From Copromyces sp. CBS 386.78 (taxonomy: Eukaryota > Ascomycota > Sordariomycetes > Sordariales > Sordariaceae), in contig MU839121.1 in NCBI GenBank assembly GCA_030685235.1, positions 124,001 through 188,000 of the forward strand: 64,000 nucleotides of DNA. The letters run 5' to 3'. Both the position numbers and the translations under genes were made by a program. Within the stretch, counting starts at the first letter, position 1. Each line of letters starts with the position of its first letter. The notes under the pieces were generated by a model that saw nothing but the letters and a program-made list of their open reading frames with translations, was not told the DNA's origin and ran no database searches. Shown in pieces: positions 1 through 12,700 of the stretch.

Positions 1-532
1 TTAAATAAATAATACCCTCTAGTAGCTAATTCGTTATAAATTACTTCCCGGCATTTTAATAATTCCGGTTAGGCGTTTAAGAATAAATTTCTACCTTTAA
101 AATGCAATACCTACGAAGGATAGCAGTTTTACTCCCGCTTTTTAAATATATTTATGTTTTATTACTCTTTATTTTTATTATTTTTCATTTTTATCTATTT
201 TTTCTATTCTTTTTACTATTTCTATTATTAGAGTTTTTTTATTTTTATACGAAAGCGGTATTTTAGGTTTTAGCCGTTTTCGAAGGGAAAATATATTACG
301 AGATAAAGAATATTATTATTACGTAGAAATCCGTATTAAAGGAAATATATTAAAGAATATACTATATAATATTATTTTTTATTTATTAAATTACCGCTAC
401 CTTTTCTTATCCCCCCGAAAAATACTAATAGAATTACCCCGCCCCGAAATATTTTTATAAAATCTCTTCCTCTTTAAAAGTAATTAATAATCCTAATTTT
501 AAATTTGGAATTATTAGCTAAAAATATATTAA
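1..532. other. AT-rich RIP-degraded stretch, no gene seen
   Basis: Low-complexity A/T-rich sequence with many TA steps and poly-T runs (about 125-240). No open frame, terminal repeat or recognisable protein motif was found. It is the left flank of MULE-1. The last 8 bp before the element (TATATTAA) do not match the 8 bp after it, so the original target cannot be reconstructed. Confidence 0.5.
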
Positions 533-3500
533 GAGCGACTCTACTCGCACGTTGATAAAATTCTATTCGCACGTGGATCCACTTTTTTTTCTCGTACATA
601 TCCCTAACCCTGGCCGACCGTCACCGCCCCGCCTAGTTTCTCACGTACCGCGCCCGCCAAGCCCCCAGATTATAGCCTATTATATATTCTAACCCCTATA
701 CAAACTACTTTTCGTATTATATTAACTAACCTAGTAATCTAGATTAGACTTAGCGATTTTCTAGTACGTATCGTCGCATCGTATCGCTTCCTCCACTAAA
801 CCTCTTATATTATTACCCCCATCTACGAAATTAATCTACCATATCGTATATTACGAGATATCCCTAAGTAAATAAAGCGCTGGTATTTATTAACGGTAAG
901 AAATAATCCGTTATTTTTTCTATATATTTCCCTAGTTAATTATAACGTAAATAGCTGATATAGCGACCTAGCTAGCGGGCATATACGACTATAGCGCGAA
1001 TAATCCCGACCCTACCCCTACTTCTATTTAGTATATAGAAATCGATAATAACGAAGATTACTTTACCTAGCCTATAGAGATCGATAACGAGGATAACCCT
1101 TATAGCGACTAGCCTATAGAGATCGATAACGAGGATTACCTTTATAGCGACCAGCCTTATACCCTTTTTACGACTTAGTATAATACTTTTAAAGAGTTCG
1201 CTAAGGAGGTTAAATAGTAGGGTAAATAATAAGGTAGTTATTAGCTTATTAAGTTACGATTTATTAATTTCGTAAAGGATTTCGGTTATACGATTATCGA
1301 CTTTATATATATTATTGGTTCGATCCGTCCTTCTATTGTATATAATAGATCTACGTTAATAGTTAAGAGGGAATATCCTTAGAGGGGAATTGCCAAAGCG
1401 CTAAAGACGAATATAAGGAGATGGACCTTCGAGATTAAAGACGGCTATATTGATTATAGCTATCCTAATATAGAAATAATATAGATCTGTGGAGTGTTTA
1501 AGGCTGAATATAAGACTTTTGTCGCCTAATATTTCCACCGCCCTACTATAAGGAACTGTAAGATTGTAGAGGACTTGCGCAACTAGTTTCCAGATCTCTA
1601 TTTTATAATACGGTAATTCGAGAACCTTCGATATACGTTTAAGAAGGAGTATAATATTGGTTATAACCCTTTCTAGCTAATAATAAAATTGCTCAACGAA
1701 AAGGGGGTCTACTATAAGGTTAATTGGGCTGAAGGTAGTACTAATAAAACTAGTAAACCGACTACGCTCTTTTAGAATAATCCTTGGTATAAGTAGTACT
1801 GGAAGTAATACCCAATAGTCTAGATGTACGATAATATATATAAAACGAATAATAAAAGTTTTGCTTTCTTCTAGATTATTATTATAATAGGTATTAGGCA
1901 TACTTTTAACTACGGATTTGGCTTTATTAATAACGAGAGATAAGAGAGATTTGATTAGTTAATAGACTAAGTTAATATTCGTCGCGAGGTTATTAGTATT
2001 GCGAAACTATTTATAATTATTATAAACTACGATATAGTAATGAGGGTAGCTATTAAGCGGGTTTATTTAGAGGCTATACCCTAGCTTTGTATATTTTACG
2101 TTAATAAGAATATAGTATTATATATTAAGCGAAAGTAGGATAAAAAAGCTACTTAGGAAATTACTTATATTTACGCCGTTATAACTATTACTTAAATATA
2201 GTAAGAGGTATCAGTATTAATATAAGTACATATATTACTAGCGTAACCTAACTATACGACGACCTTGGAAGAGTTTAACGAGGAAGATTGAGAGGTGGTT
2301 ATTCGATTTAACTATTTAGCGGATAATACGGATAGTTTGGAACCTCTCCCTAATAATATAGAATATTTACGAGCTAGTCTTTATACCCTTTAGAAGCATA
2401 TATGTTATACGTCTATTGTTGAAGCTTTTAATACCGTTTGGGAGAGGTTTTATTCCTTCTTTTCGTAGTAAACGGCTATTATTACCTATTTAAAAGAGAC
2501 GTATATAGTATTAAAGGAGTAGTGGGCTACTTATTATATTAACGAGAGGTTGAATTTCGGTTGTCGAACTATATTACTAGTCGAATTGGTTAATCGAAAT
2601 CTGAAGAGTTTTATTGTTAGCGGTAATATTATAACTATATTTATCCCCTTATATTTTATAATAAACTAACCATCCTTTTATATATAGGTAATAGCCTAGT
2701 TATTGTAGTTGTAATGTAGAACTTTAGCCTCCTTCGTGCTATAAAGCGTAAAATTAACGAAAAATTCGAAAAGGAAATACGATTTACGAAGAGAGATTAT
2801 TTTAATATCCCTTAATTAGGCGACGCTCCTAATTAGGTATATTAGAACGCGTTTAATAAGGTTATAGCGTAGTATTGTAAAATTTTTAGTATTGTACTAT
2901 CGGTAATTAGATTATACCCCGATGAATTTGAATTATATACGGGCAAATTTACTAAATAATATAGCTTGTTATATTCGTATTCTTTATTCCCTAATCTTAG
3001 AACCCGATTGCTATTATTAAAACTAATTAAATAGGACTTCTACCTTTACTAGTGGCTTTAGAAAGGTTTTAATAACGAGGACGAATATTTAAAGTATTAT
3101 AACTTTAATTGCGTTGAGCATTTACGTAGCTGCTTTCGTAACGCCTAGCTATTTACTTTAAACTCTTATACTCTCCGATTAACTACGCTGGTTAATATTC
3201 AAACTCCCCCTCCCTTAATTGCGCTAGTTTAATTCCAAGCGGCGACATTACGGCCTCGAGGACGGCCTCGCTTATAGCCTAGCCGTGGCCGATAGTTTAG
3301 GGCAGGCCGCAACCCTATTACTTCGATACGAGTAGCGCTATCTATTTAGTGAAATATATTTGTATAGGAGGGTATAGATTTTAAATAAGCTAATAAGGCT
3401 AACCGCCGCGGTCTAGCTAATATATAGACGAGGGGACGAAGCCGACTTCGCGGTAGTATAAGAGGAGGAAATATATAAAGAGGTAGAGGAGGAGGAAAGA

Positions 3501-4008
3501 GGGGAAGTAACGCTATACGGAATAGAGGAAGTATAAGGGGAGGAGGCGCGCCGGCTAGCACTGCTCCTACTAGTACGCAGGGTATACGGCGTAGTATACG
3601 TATCGCTAGTACGTAGTAATAACTTTAGGAGCCTTCTAGCAAGAAATTAAGCGATTATATAATAGATTTCAGATAGATTATTATTATATAGATTAATATA
3701 GATTGAATGCGATTAATTGATCGCTTAATTGAATAATATACGACCGTGCGATATGCGACTATACCGCTAAGTGCCCTATAATATACCTTATAAAGTATAC
3801 TATAAAAATTTTATAAGGGTGTATATCTAGTTTGGGTATTACGGTCTAATGTTACGTATAAAAGAATAGTAATGCCCAGATTTCTAGGCGAAATTTTCGA
3901 AAGAATATATGTAACATCTGTGGCCGCGCCAGGGTTAGGGATATGTGTGAGAGGAAAAGTGGATCTACGTGCGAATAGAGTTTTATCAACGTGCGAGTAG
4001 AGTCGCTT
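533..4008 (+). mobile_element. MULE-1: full-length RIP-mutated Mutator-like element
   Basis: The ends are inverted repeats. The left end starts GAGCGACTCTACTCGCACG (533 on); the right end is its near-perfect complement, ending at 4008. The inverted similarity runs at least 70 bp and includes a CCACTTTT block and CCCTAACC on both sides. Each terminus holds the motif CTAYTCGCACG twice, spaced 22 bp. The interior (about 945-3622) encodes a broken MULE transposase on the plus strand that aligns along its length with MULE-2 and MULE-3. Both C to T and G to A changes are present; for example the Lys-Arg-Trp seen in MULE-2 is AAATAGTAG here (about 1213-1221). Flanking 8-mers differ (TATATTAA versus ATAATTAA), so no intact target duplication remains. 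Confidence 0.9.
945..3622 (+). pseudogene. MULE transposase, RIP-inactivated (MULE-1 copy)
   Basis: This is the degenerate plus-strand frame matching the MULE-2 transposase codon for codon over most of its length. Recognisable blocks include M-Y-D-N-x-Y-K-T-N at about 1827 (first catalytic Asp region), C-I-F-Y-V-N-K-N at about 2090, and a basic C-terminal Gly-Arg-Pro-Arg stretch near 3250-3330. Many TAG/TAA stops interrupt it, matching Gln or Trp in the other copies. The position equivalent to the MULE-2 ATG reads ACG here and in MULE-3, so the true start is uncertain. A spliceable-looking intron remnant (GTAATA, then AACTAAC, then TATAG) lies at about 2625-2690, at the same place as in MULE-2. 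It is not expected to be functional. Confidence 0.8.
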
Positions 4009-4530
4009 ATAATTAAATTTTTTAAGGAGTTAATATCAAATCTTCTAAACCTACGTATAGTGTAGCTTAGTAATACCTAGGTTATAAAATAGAGAATGTC
4101 TTTTCGCACCGTAATAAATGTCTTCCGGCACCGTAGCCCCACCCTTCCCGCGCGCTAAGGCACACTAATGTACCCCAAAATTTTTTGAGCTAATTAAATC
4201 GCTCGCATCTAGATCGTAATCTACAACTCCTATTCTTAGCGTCAGCAAACCATACCGCGCCCGCCAAGCCCCCAAATTACAGCCCATTACACATTCGAAC
4301 CCCTACACAGGCTAGATTTCGTAACCAGTAATCCATTATTACACTTAGCAATTTACATCGTCGCATCGCATCGCTTCCTCCACCAAACCTCTTACATCAT
4401 CACTCCCATCTACGAAATCAATCCACTACATCGCGCATTACGAGATATTACTAAGTAAACAAAGCGCTAGCATCTGTCAACAGTACGAAAATGATATATC
4501 ACTTTTCTATGCGTTTCCCAGCTAACCGTA

Positions 4531-7149
4531 ATGTAGATAGCCGATACGCGCGACTGTAACCGTACTGCGGGCAGCCGCCCCCCCCCAGTTAGCGAGCCTA
4601 CCTCCGCGCAACCGATAGAAATCGATAGCGATAACAATGAGGAGACCTCTACCCCTCAATACTACGAGTACAGCGACCACCCCATCTTTAATACCTAGTA
4701 CGATACTCTCGATAACCTCGTGGCGGCCGTTAAGCGGTGGGCACAAGAGTTCAGCTATAGTGTAGTAAAGAGTCGATCGAACAATATCCTAAAGCAGTAT
4801 AGCAATTATACTAGAATCGACCTCGTTTGCACTGCTGGCCCAATTCGCAAGCCAGACTATTATTTTCGTGCCACTTCAACTATTAAATAGGGCTGCTCTT
4901 AGCAGGGGTATACCAGGGCGTTAAAGTGTAACGATAGACGGTAGACTTTTCGACTACGCGAAGGCCATAAATCTCATACTCATATACCCAGCAAAAATCC
5001 ACTTATCTATTCGGTATTTAAAGTTTAACACAAAGCATTTGTCGCTACCTATATCGACCGACCCGGCATGCCCAATCGTAAGATTAAGATCGAGCTAGAG
5101 AAGAGGTTTCTAGAATTCAAGAATACATTTACTAATCGGCAACTCATCAACCTTCGTTATAAACTCAAAAAGATTGTATAAGCTGGCTATACCCCTTTCC
5201 AGCTTACTATGAAGCTGCTTATAGAGAAGGGGGTCTACTTTATAGTTCACTGGCAAGATACCGCTGAAACGAAGCCAACCGCCCTCTTCTAGAGTGATCC
5301 CTGGGAAGAGCAGATGTAGAAGGAAAATCCCTGGGTCTAGATGTACGATAATACGTACAAAACTAATAACAAAGGCCTAGCCTTCTTCTAAATTATCGGT
5401 ATAACAGGGGTTGGCCATGCCTTTGGCTGCGGTTTTAGGCTAGTTAATAACGAGCGATAGGAGGGTTTTAATTAGCTTATAGACCAAGTCAACGCTCGTC
5501 GTAAAGCTATCGCCGCTAAGAAACCACGAGTTACCATTACGGATTACAATATAGCGATGAGATTAGCCGTCAAGCGGGTTTATCCCTAAGTAGAGTTACA
5601 ATTCTGTATCTTTCACGTTAATAAGAATGTAGTATTGAATATTAAGCGCAAATGGGATAAGAAGGTCGCCGCCTAGGTTACTAATGCTTATACCGCTGTA
5701 ATATAAGTATAAATATAGCGAGAAATATCGGAATCAATATAGTAAGCACCGCGGTCAGCCTAGTTAGCCCAGTTAATACGGCCACCCAGTAATACGACGA
5801 GTCTAGAAGATCTTGACGATGAAGATCGAGAGGTAGTTAGCAGTCTTAACTGTCTGGCAGACGGCACGGATCATCTAGAACCGTTACCCGATACCGTAGA
5901 GTACTCTCGGTCTAGTTTTTACACCCTCTAGAAGCATATATACTACGCGTATATAGTTAACGATTTCAACACCGCATAGGAGAGGCTTTACAGCTATTTC
6001 TCGTAGCAAGAGGCTATTATCACGTACTTAAAAGATACGTATATAAACGTAAAGGAGGAGTAGGCTACCTATTACGTCAACGAGAGATTAAACTTTAGCT
6101 ATCGTACTATATCGCTAGTCGAGTTAGCGAACCGCACGCTAAAGAGTCATATTATTAACAGTAAATCCTATAATTAACTATACTATCCCCTATACAATCT
6201 ACCGTATACTAATCATTATCTTAATACAGGTAGTAGCACTGTTGTTGCCGCCGTCACATAGAACTTCAACCTCATCGATAGTATAAAACGCAATATCGAG
6301 AACGAAACCGAGAAGCAGATTTCACGTGCTAAACGTGAGTATTTCGCCCAGCTATAGGCAAAGGAGGCTTGTAGAAAGGTCTACTAGAAGGCTCTCGATA
6401 AGGTTGTACGTCAACGTCGTATTGCACTCGGTACGGTCCCTACGGCGGCCAACCCAGACCCCGATAAACTAGAGCCATATACGGGCAAATTTACCGTACA
6501 ATATAGCTTGCCATGCTCGCATACGATATTCGAAACCCTCCTCGACCGATCTCGAATATTTGTACTCGATAAATTCGACTATCACCCCTTCTGGTAGCTT
6601 ACTAGATCGCTGGATAACGAGGATTAATACTTGAAATATCAGGAGTTTGATAAGGTTACGAAGCTTAAGGGTCGCCCCCGCCATAATACCCCCTTCGCCC
6701 CAAAACCTCGTGCTCCCCAGTTGACTGCGCCAGTCAATACTCAAGCTCCCCCTCGTACTCCCCGGTTGACTGCGCCAGTCAATACTCAAGCTCCCCCTCC
6801 CTCAACTACGCCAACGCAACTATTACGACCTCGAGGAAGGCCTCGCCTACAGCCCAGCCGCGGCCGCCAGCCCAGGGCAGGCTGAAACCCTACTGCCTCG
6901 ACACGAGTAGCGCCATCTATCCAGCGAAACGTGTCTACATGGGAGGGCGTAGACCTTAAGCAAGCTAATAAGGCTAACTGCCACGGTCTAGCTAGTACAC
7001 AGACAAGGGGACGAGGCCGCCCTCGTAGCAGTACAAGAGGAGGAGATACAGAGAGAGGTGGCAGATCTACACGGGGACGAGGAGGCACTCCTACTAGCAC
7101 GCAGAGCACACGGCGCAGTGCACGTATGGCTGGCACACAAGGCCAGTAG
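4531..7149 (+). pseudogene. MULE (FAR1-type) transposase, interrupted by Gln-to-stop changes
   Basis: Reading through stops gives one frame of 873 codons, including a 69-bp in-frame intron (6161-6229: GTAAAT donor, TACTAAT branch-like box, ACAG acceptor), so a protein of about 850 residues. Order of parts: an acidic N-terminus; a FAR1-like Cys/His DNA-binding region with a Gly-His-x-x-His-x-His end (about residues 90-160); the MULE core with Asp273 in Met-Tyr-Asp-Asn-Thr-Tyr-Lys-Thr-Asn, Asp338 in Ile-Thr-Asp-Tyr-Asn, a Cys-x-x-His at 359-362 and a candidate catalytic Glu531; a SWIM-like Pro-Cys-Ser-His near residue 639; and a basic C-terminus with AT-hook-like Arg-Gly-Arg-Pro-Arg repeats. 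The interrupting stops seen are TAG/TAA at Gln positions plus one TGA, while Trp codons remain TGG. The ATG at 4531 reads ACG in the other two copies, so the start is uncertain. Confidence 0.85.
6712..6801 (+). repeat. 45-bp tandem duplication in the transposase tail
   Basis: Two consecutive 45-bp units (TTGACTGCGCC recurs at 6721 and 6766) encode a 15-residue Pro-rich segment, Leu-Thr-Ala-Pro-Val-Asn-Thr-Gln-Ala-Pro-Pro, twice. MULE-1 has a single unit at the equivalent place (about 3185-3230). The duplication is in frame and lies between the SWIM-like motif and the AT-hook-like tail. Confidence 0.8.
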
Positions 7150-7585
7150 ATGAGGCTCTGGGAGGCTCGCTAGTAGTTAGATTAAGCGATTACACGATAA
7201 ATATTAAATAAATTATCATTATATAAATTAATATAGATTGAATGCGATTGATTGATCGCTCAATTGAACGATGTGCGACGAGCGATCAATTGAGCAATGT
7301 GCGACCGTACCACTAAGTGCCCTATAAAGTGCGCTATAAAGTGGCCAATCTAGGCGCACATCTGGGCGCACATCTGGGCTAGGCACGTGACATTGCATGA
7401 AAGAATATAATGACCAGATTTCTAGTATGAAATTTATGAAAGAATACCTCTGCCAAGCTGAGTGTGGACCCTGATCTGGATGCGAGCGATTTGATTGGCT
7501 CAAAAATTTTAGGGTGCATTAGCGCGCGGGAAGGGCGGGGCGGCGGTGCGAATAGACTTTGATGGCGGTGCGAAAAGACTCTCTC

Positions 7586-9783
7586 TTATTATTTTTATAA
7601 TGTAATTACCCGGCTTAGCTTCTACGTATAATTAAGTGTAAAAGTTAAATATTTTCTAGTTTATTATAATATTTATTATCCGCGGTTAGTTTAATTGCGG
7701 GGGTTGTAGTTATATCGGTAGTTCCTATTGAGCGGACTTTTGTAGGTTCCTACCCGGTATTGCTATTATTACGTTTACCCCTACTTTTCTTCTTTTCACC
7801 GGCTAATTTATTATTAGTATAAAGTTTATTACTTTAATTAATAGATCCGAAGTAATTGCGGGCGATGTAATTTTGCTAATTATAATAGTAATAGAGGCCC
7901 TTCTCTTTTTATTGTTTGAAAATTTTGGGGTTGAATATAGTAGAGAGATTTATAGAATTAAGATTTATTTAATTTCTTCTTTAATTTATAAGTTTATTAG
8001 TTGTAACGGGAGGAGCCGTTATAGTATTTTTAAAGGAGGAATTTAAATCTTTAAAAGTACCCGCAATTATTTTATTATAATAGTTAGTATTTTTTAATTT
8101 CCGGCTAACCTTCTTTACGAATTTTAATTATATAATATAATTATTATTTTTAGGGAAATTTTAAGAAATTAAGGTATTTCGAAGTTATTTATTGAATTTA
8201 TTACGAAGGTAATAAATTTTTATTGTTTTATTGAGTTTATATTTATTTATAAGTTTAGTAAATTCGATTTTAAAATGCGGAAATGGAGTACTACCTTAAT
8301 AAAGGTCGATAAGGCGTTTATTAATATTTAGTTTAATATTAATATTATTATATCGGTTTGTAAAGTATATGAAGAAAGTTTTGTTAGTTATTTATAGTTA
8401 TTTCCTAAATTCTTTAAAGAATTCTATAAATTTCTTTAGGTTATTATTTAATATTAAATATAGGTTTAGTCTTAATTAGAATATTGTATATATAATTTTA
8501 ATCTACTTTATAAGGAAATAGAAGGGGTCGAATTCTTATATAATTTTAATTTAGTTCCGTTATAATTAGAAAGCGTTATAATATTTAGTATTATTTTTAT
8601 TTTTTCTAGTAAAGATTGGGGGGTTTTCGATAATATATTTAGGGGGTTGGGAAATAATTATTGTAGTTTCTTCGGAGGCGTTAGAGGTTTTTAGTGTATT
8701 AAAGGGGGTTGTAGCGGATATAGTTATAACTTATTATTATAGAGTTGTAATTATGTATTATATTGCGTTTTATTATTTTATTATAGTATTGTAATTTGTA
8801 ATAACCGTTGTAAGCGCCCTTTTTAATAGTTTGATAATAGATTTGAAGGTTAATTATTAGGCGATAGTTCTAACGAAGACCTCGTAATTTCGAGAAATTA
8901 AATATGGCCGAGTATTTTTTGTAAGGTTATTTACGAAATTCCGGATATTGTGAGTAATATTAACGAATTAAAGAAGGGTTGTCCGATAAACTTTAGTATT
9001 GGGAATTAGGTTTTCGGTGAAAACGTTAAAAAAATTTTAAGGTTGAATAGGTTGGGGGAATTATTTGTTAATAAATTAATTTTTTATTTTGTTTTTTAAG
9101 GGTTTGGAGCGATGTAATCTAGTAGCGAGATATTATTATTGCTATCGTTATTATTGTTAGAGTAATAGTTATAATTATTATTATTTTCTGCGAAGAAATT
9201 GATTTATAATATAAGGGGGGATTATTATAATATAAAGGCGTAATTAAGGGGGATTATTACGATATAAAAGTATAGTCGTAATAATTAGATTATTGCTTTT
9301 GGGGTCCGGTCTTAATAAATCCGCGGTTTAACGAAGCGATTCTATATATTGGGGTCCGCGATTCCTACGAGGCGATCTTAGTATAGTTCTAGATTGCGTA
9401 GTTTTTCGCCGTACGATTCTAGGGGTCGAAAAAGAGATATACGTATAAATACGATAGTTTGAAGGTATGATTAATTATTATAGTATAAAGGTATAAGGTA
9501 GGTAAGAATATATATAATTGTACGAAGGAGTAAGAGGAAAGGTTTAAGGGTGCGATTCTAAATTAGTCTTTATAGAGGCTAGTTTGGGAGATTAGTTCTA
9601 TAGTAATTTTATAAATATTGTAGAATTAGTACGACTTATATAGCGATAGCGATAATGAGGCTATTATAGCCTTCTGTAAAGGCCGTAATAGCTTTATATT
9701 GTATTCGGAGCTATGGTTTAATCCTTAGCCCCGATAGTTGCTAACCGTATACTTTGAACTATTACAAGGCTAACCCTGTGATA
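7586..9783 (-). mobile_element. Gypsy C family, truncated copy (5' LTR and leader/gag part)
   Basis: This stretch aligns nearly end to end with 51.12-53.72 kb of the full-length gypsy C element. It starts at the MULE-2 junction and ends with a 308-bp LTR. Family orientation is minus, so this is the 5' portion: LTR, leader and the start of gag. The plus strand keeps many G-runs but has lost most C, unlike the full-length copy, which points to strand-biased C to T mutation. It lacks the MITE present in the full-length copy and so shows that MITE's empty target site (7879-7886). The rest of the element, expected to the left, is missing. Confidence 0.85.
9476..9783 (-). repeat. Gypsy C LTR (third copy, 308 bp)
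   Basis: It is the same length as, and alignable throughout with, the LTRs at 47592-47899 and 53411-53718. The left edge TATTATAG corresponds to an unmutated TGTCACAG. The right edge CTGTGATA corresponds to CTGTGACA, giving 8-bp terminal inverted ends. The 5 bp after it are GGAAT; the partner LTR is lost, so a target duplication cannot be tested. Confidence 0.88.
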
Positions 9784-12700
9784 GGAATAGGATTAAAATA
9801 ATAAAATTATTAAAAAGGAATGAAACCTTCGATTAATATTAGAGAACTTCCGCTCCTATTTTTAAATAGGAGATTATACTCTCTATTATAGAAATCCCTA
9901 TAATATTAGTTAAAAATTTTGAAGGCTTTAAGGAGTTTTTAAAAAGTAATATAATTAATAGCCTTTTTAATATACTAATAATAATTAATATAGATCCCCC
10001 CCTTAATATTCCAACCTATAGAGATATACCTAATAAAAGGAGCCTATATAAGAAGAGTGTTCTATTGTTATTTATTAGTATAAATTAACATAAAAGTTTT
10101 CTAAAGACGGGTAATATAGTAAATATAAATAATTCGATTCTTGAAAAAAAAAAAAATTAATAAAAGAAATAGAAATTAATACCCAATTTAATTATTTATT
10201 TTTATTTAAACGTTTAAATTATTAATATTAAAATACGCTCTTTTTTAGAATTTAATAGAGAATTATAATACCTTTAAAGATAACTTCCCTTCTTTTTAAC
10301 AAAATTCGGGTTATAAAATTTTTTACCCAAAATATTTTCCGCCGCTTTTAAAATAATTCCCTAATATTCGATAAATATATTAAAATTTTTAATAAATTAC
10401 GAAAAGAAAATAATATTTTTAAGTAATTTCTATTGTAAATAGAGTAAATTTATAATTTATAGTACGTAGAGGGTATAAATCTTTATATATTTCGCGAAGG
10501 TGAAGTAGGTCGTAGTATATAGAATATTTTAAAAACTATTTATAAGGATAAATGGACGATAGTTAAAGTCGATATAAATTTTAGAAAGGATTTATTATTT
10601 ATTATTAGGATATTTATTCGTATAGCGAACCTAATTTATTATTTTTAGAGGAAATTAGGGAATAGGAATTGAATTTCTAAATATAATTAAATAGTTATAA
10701 ATATTTATTTATAATTCTTTAATATTCTAATAAAGTTATAGAATTATATTAAAAGTAAAGAGAAGCGGGAAATTAATACGAATTATAATTTAAATAGGGT
10801 TAATTATAGAAGGCGAGAAAGAAGTCGAAGATAAGGATATAGTATTAATATAAGAAAAAGTTTAAGTAAAACGATAATAGTAATATAAATTGTAAGAAAA
10901 GCTAGGAAAGAGGTAGGAATTGAAGATCTTTTTATATTTAATTAACGTATATTAATTAAGAGGAGATTAAAAGTCGGTTTAATTACGTACTTAAAGATTT
11001 TGAAGACCGATTAAAGTAATAAGGGAAGAAAAGGTATTAAAATAGAAGGAGTGGCTTACAATTTGTATTATTATTATAGTTAGAGAAGAAATTTAAACTT
11101 CCGAATAAGAGAAGAAAAGAGAAGGAACTCCTTTTACGAAGTATTATTTATAATTATTACTTAACGAAAGGGTATTATTAAATAAGTAGTTAAGTATAAG
11201 ATTCCCCTATTTTAATTATTTAATTTTCCTTTAATTGTAAAAGGGATAATAAAATAGAAAGAAAAAATATTAGACGAAAGATTATTACTTTATACCTTCA
11301 CTAAAAAAGTTTAGTAATTTAGAATATAAATAGGTATTAATTTAAACTAATAAATAAAATTAAAAGTATTTTTATACTAATTTTATATTAGAAAGTAATT
11401 CGATAAACGGTTCTAATTTTAGAATTCTATTTAAGTACCCTCCTTTTTTAAACCCTTTTAGAAAAATTTTTTCTTTATCCCCTTTATTTTATTTAAGGAC
11501 GAAATACGGTATACAATAATTATTTAGAAAGGAAAATATTTATATGGGAGATTATAGCCCCTAAAGAAAGGAGGAAATTAAATTTTAAAGCTTACTAATT
11601 ATTTATAAGAGAATAGCCTTCCTTTACTAAATTTCTTCTTCTAAATTTCTATTTTTAATAACTTATTTATATTAAATCCCTAAATATTTTTTTTCTACCC
11701 CTTTTAGCTTACTTATTAAAGATTTTTTCGTTAATAAACCTATTATAATACCTTCTTTACCTACCGTTTCTTCGCTTACTATCCTTATTCTAAAGGGTTT
11801 TTTACTCTTATATATTTCGTACTAAAGTTTTCCTAAGAATATTTATTACGCCGTTTACGAAATTTTTATATATTAGAATTAAAAAACCTAGAATTAATTA
11901 GTTTAGGAGCCTAAATTCGGAGAAATTTATCTCCTTCGCGTAGAAAATTAACCGCTTAAGGAATATTATTTAAATATCGATTAGAAATTCGTTTACTTTT
12001 TTAAAAATAATAAAATTAATACGAAAAATTCTCTTATTTTTAGTATTACTATATTACTATAAAATAAAATATCCTACTAATGCGTAATTAGTATAAATCT
12101 GTCCGAAGCTTCTTATAATTATAATACGAAGGAGGATACCCTTTTAATAAATTAGGAATTTGTTATAGTAGGATTCGTTAATTTATAGTATACGTATAAT
12201 GTAGAGAATTAAATTAAAAGTATATTAATTATCGTAACTTTATTTTAATTCCTAAGGAATTTTAAGGATATAATTCATATTCCGTTAGAAATATAGCTAA
12301 TTATTATTAAAAACCAATTACTAACCTCCTTTATATAATTATATTAGAATTTCCGAAGGATAAAGTAATACTATATCCCTATTATTTATAAATTTTATTT
12401 TAATTTAATAATCTTCGATTAGAAAGAATTTAAATAGTATTATTATAATAGTATTTATAATAGAGGCCGAGAGGAGATTATAAAGAATATTTACTTCTAG
12501 TATATAATAAATAACTATATATATATAAATAAGATGGGAAATTGCCTATTAGAGATCCTAAAGTAAATATAGTAAATTAACGAATTTTTTCCGCTATAGT
12601 ACTATTAATAGACTTACAATCTTTAGGTATTTGAAGCTACCCGTATCTTCTTTATCGAAATTAATTATAAGGAGATAAAGATTAATTATTCTATATACCC

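Larger units (their letters stand above)
4092..7585 (+). mobile_element. MULE-2: full-length, least degraded MULE of the window
   Basis: The left terminus is GAGAATGTCTTTTCGCACCG and the right terminus, read inverted, is GAGAGAGTCTTTTCGCACCG. Terminal similarity continues inward for more than 100 bp (CCTTCCCGCGCGCTAA and AATCGCTCGCATC on both sides). This subtype matches the MITEs at 43.6 and 51.4 kb rather than MULE-1. Total length is 3494 bp. Its base composition is visibly less AT-rich than the neighbours. It starts only 83 bp after MULE-1 ends. The right flank is gypsy C sequence (homologous to about 51.12 kb) but the left flank is not, and flanking 8-mers differ (ATAAAATA versus TTATTATT). 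The flank has therefore been rearranged, or the two ends come from different insertions. Confidence 0.92.

Noticed and set aside
6469..7136. Minus-strand ORFs over the MULE-2 tail
   Set aside because: Shadows of the plus-strand Pro/Arg/Gly-rich transposase C-terminus, which matches the other MULE copies.
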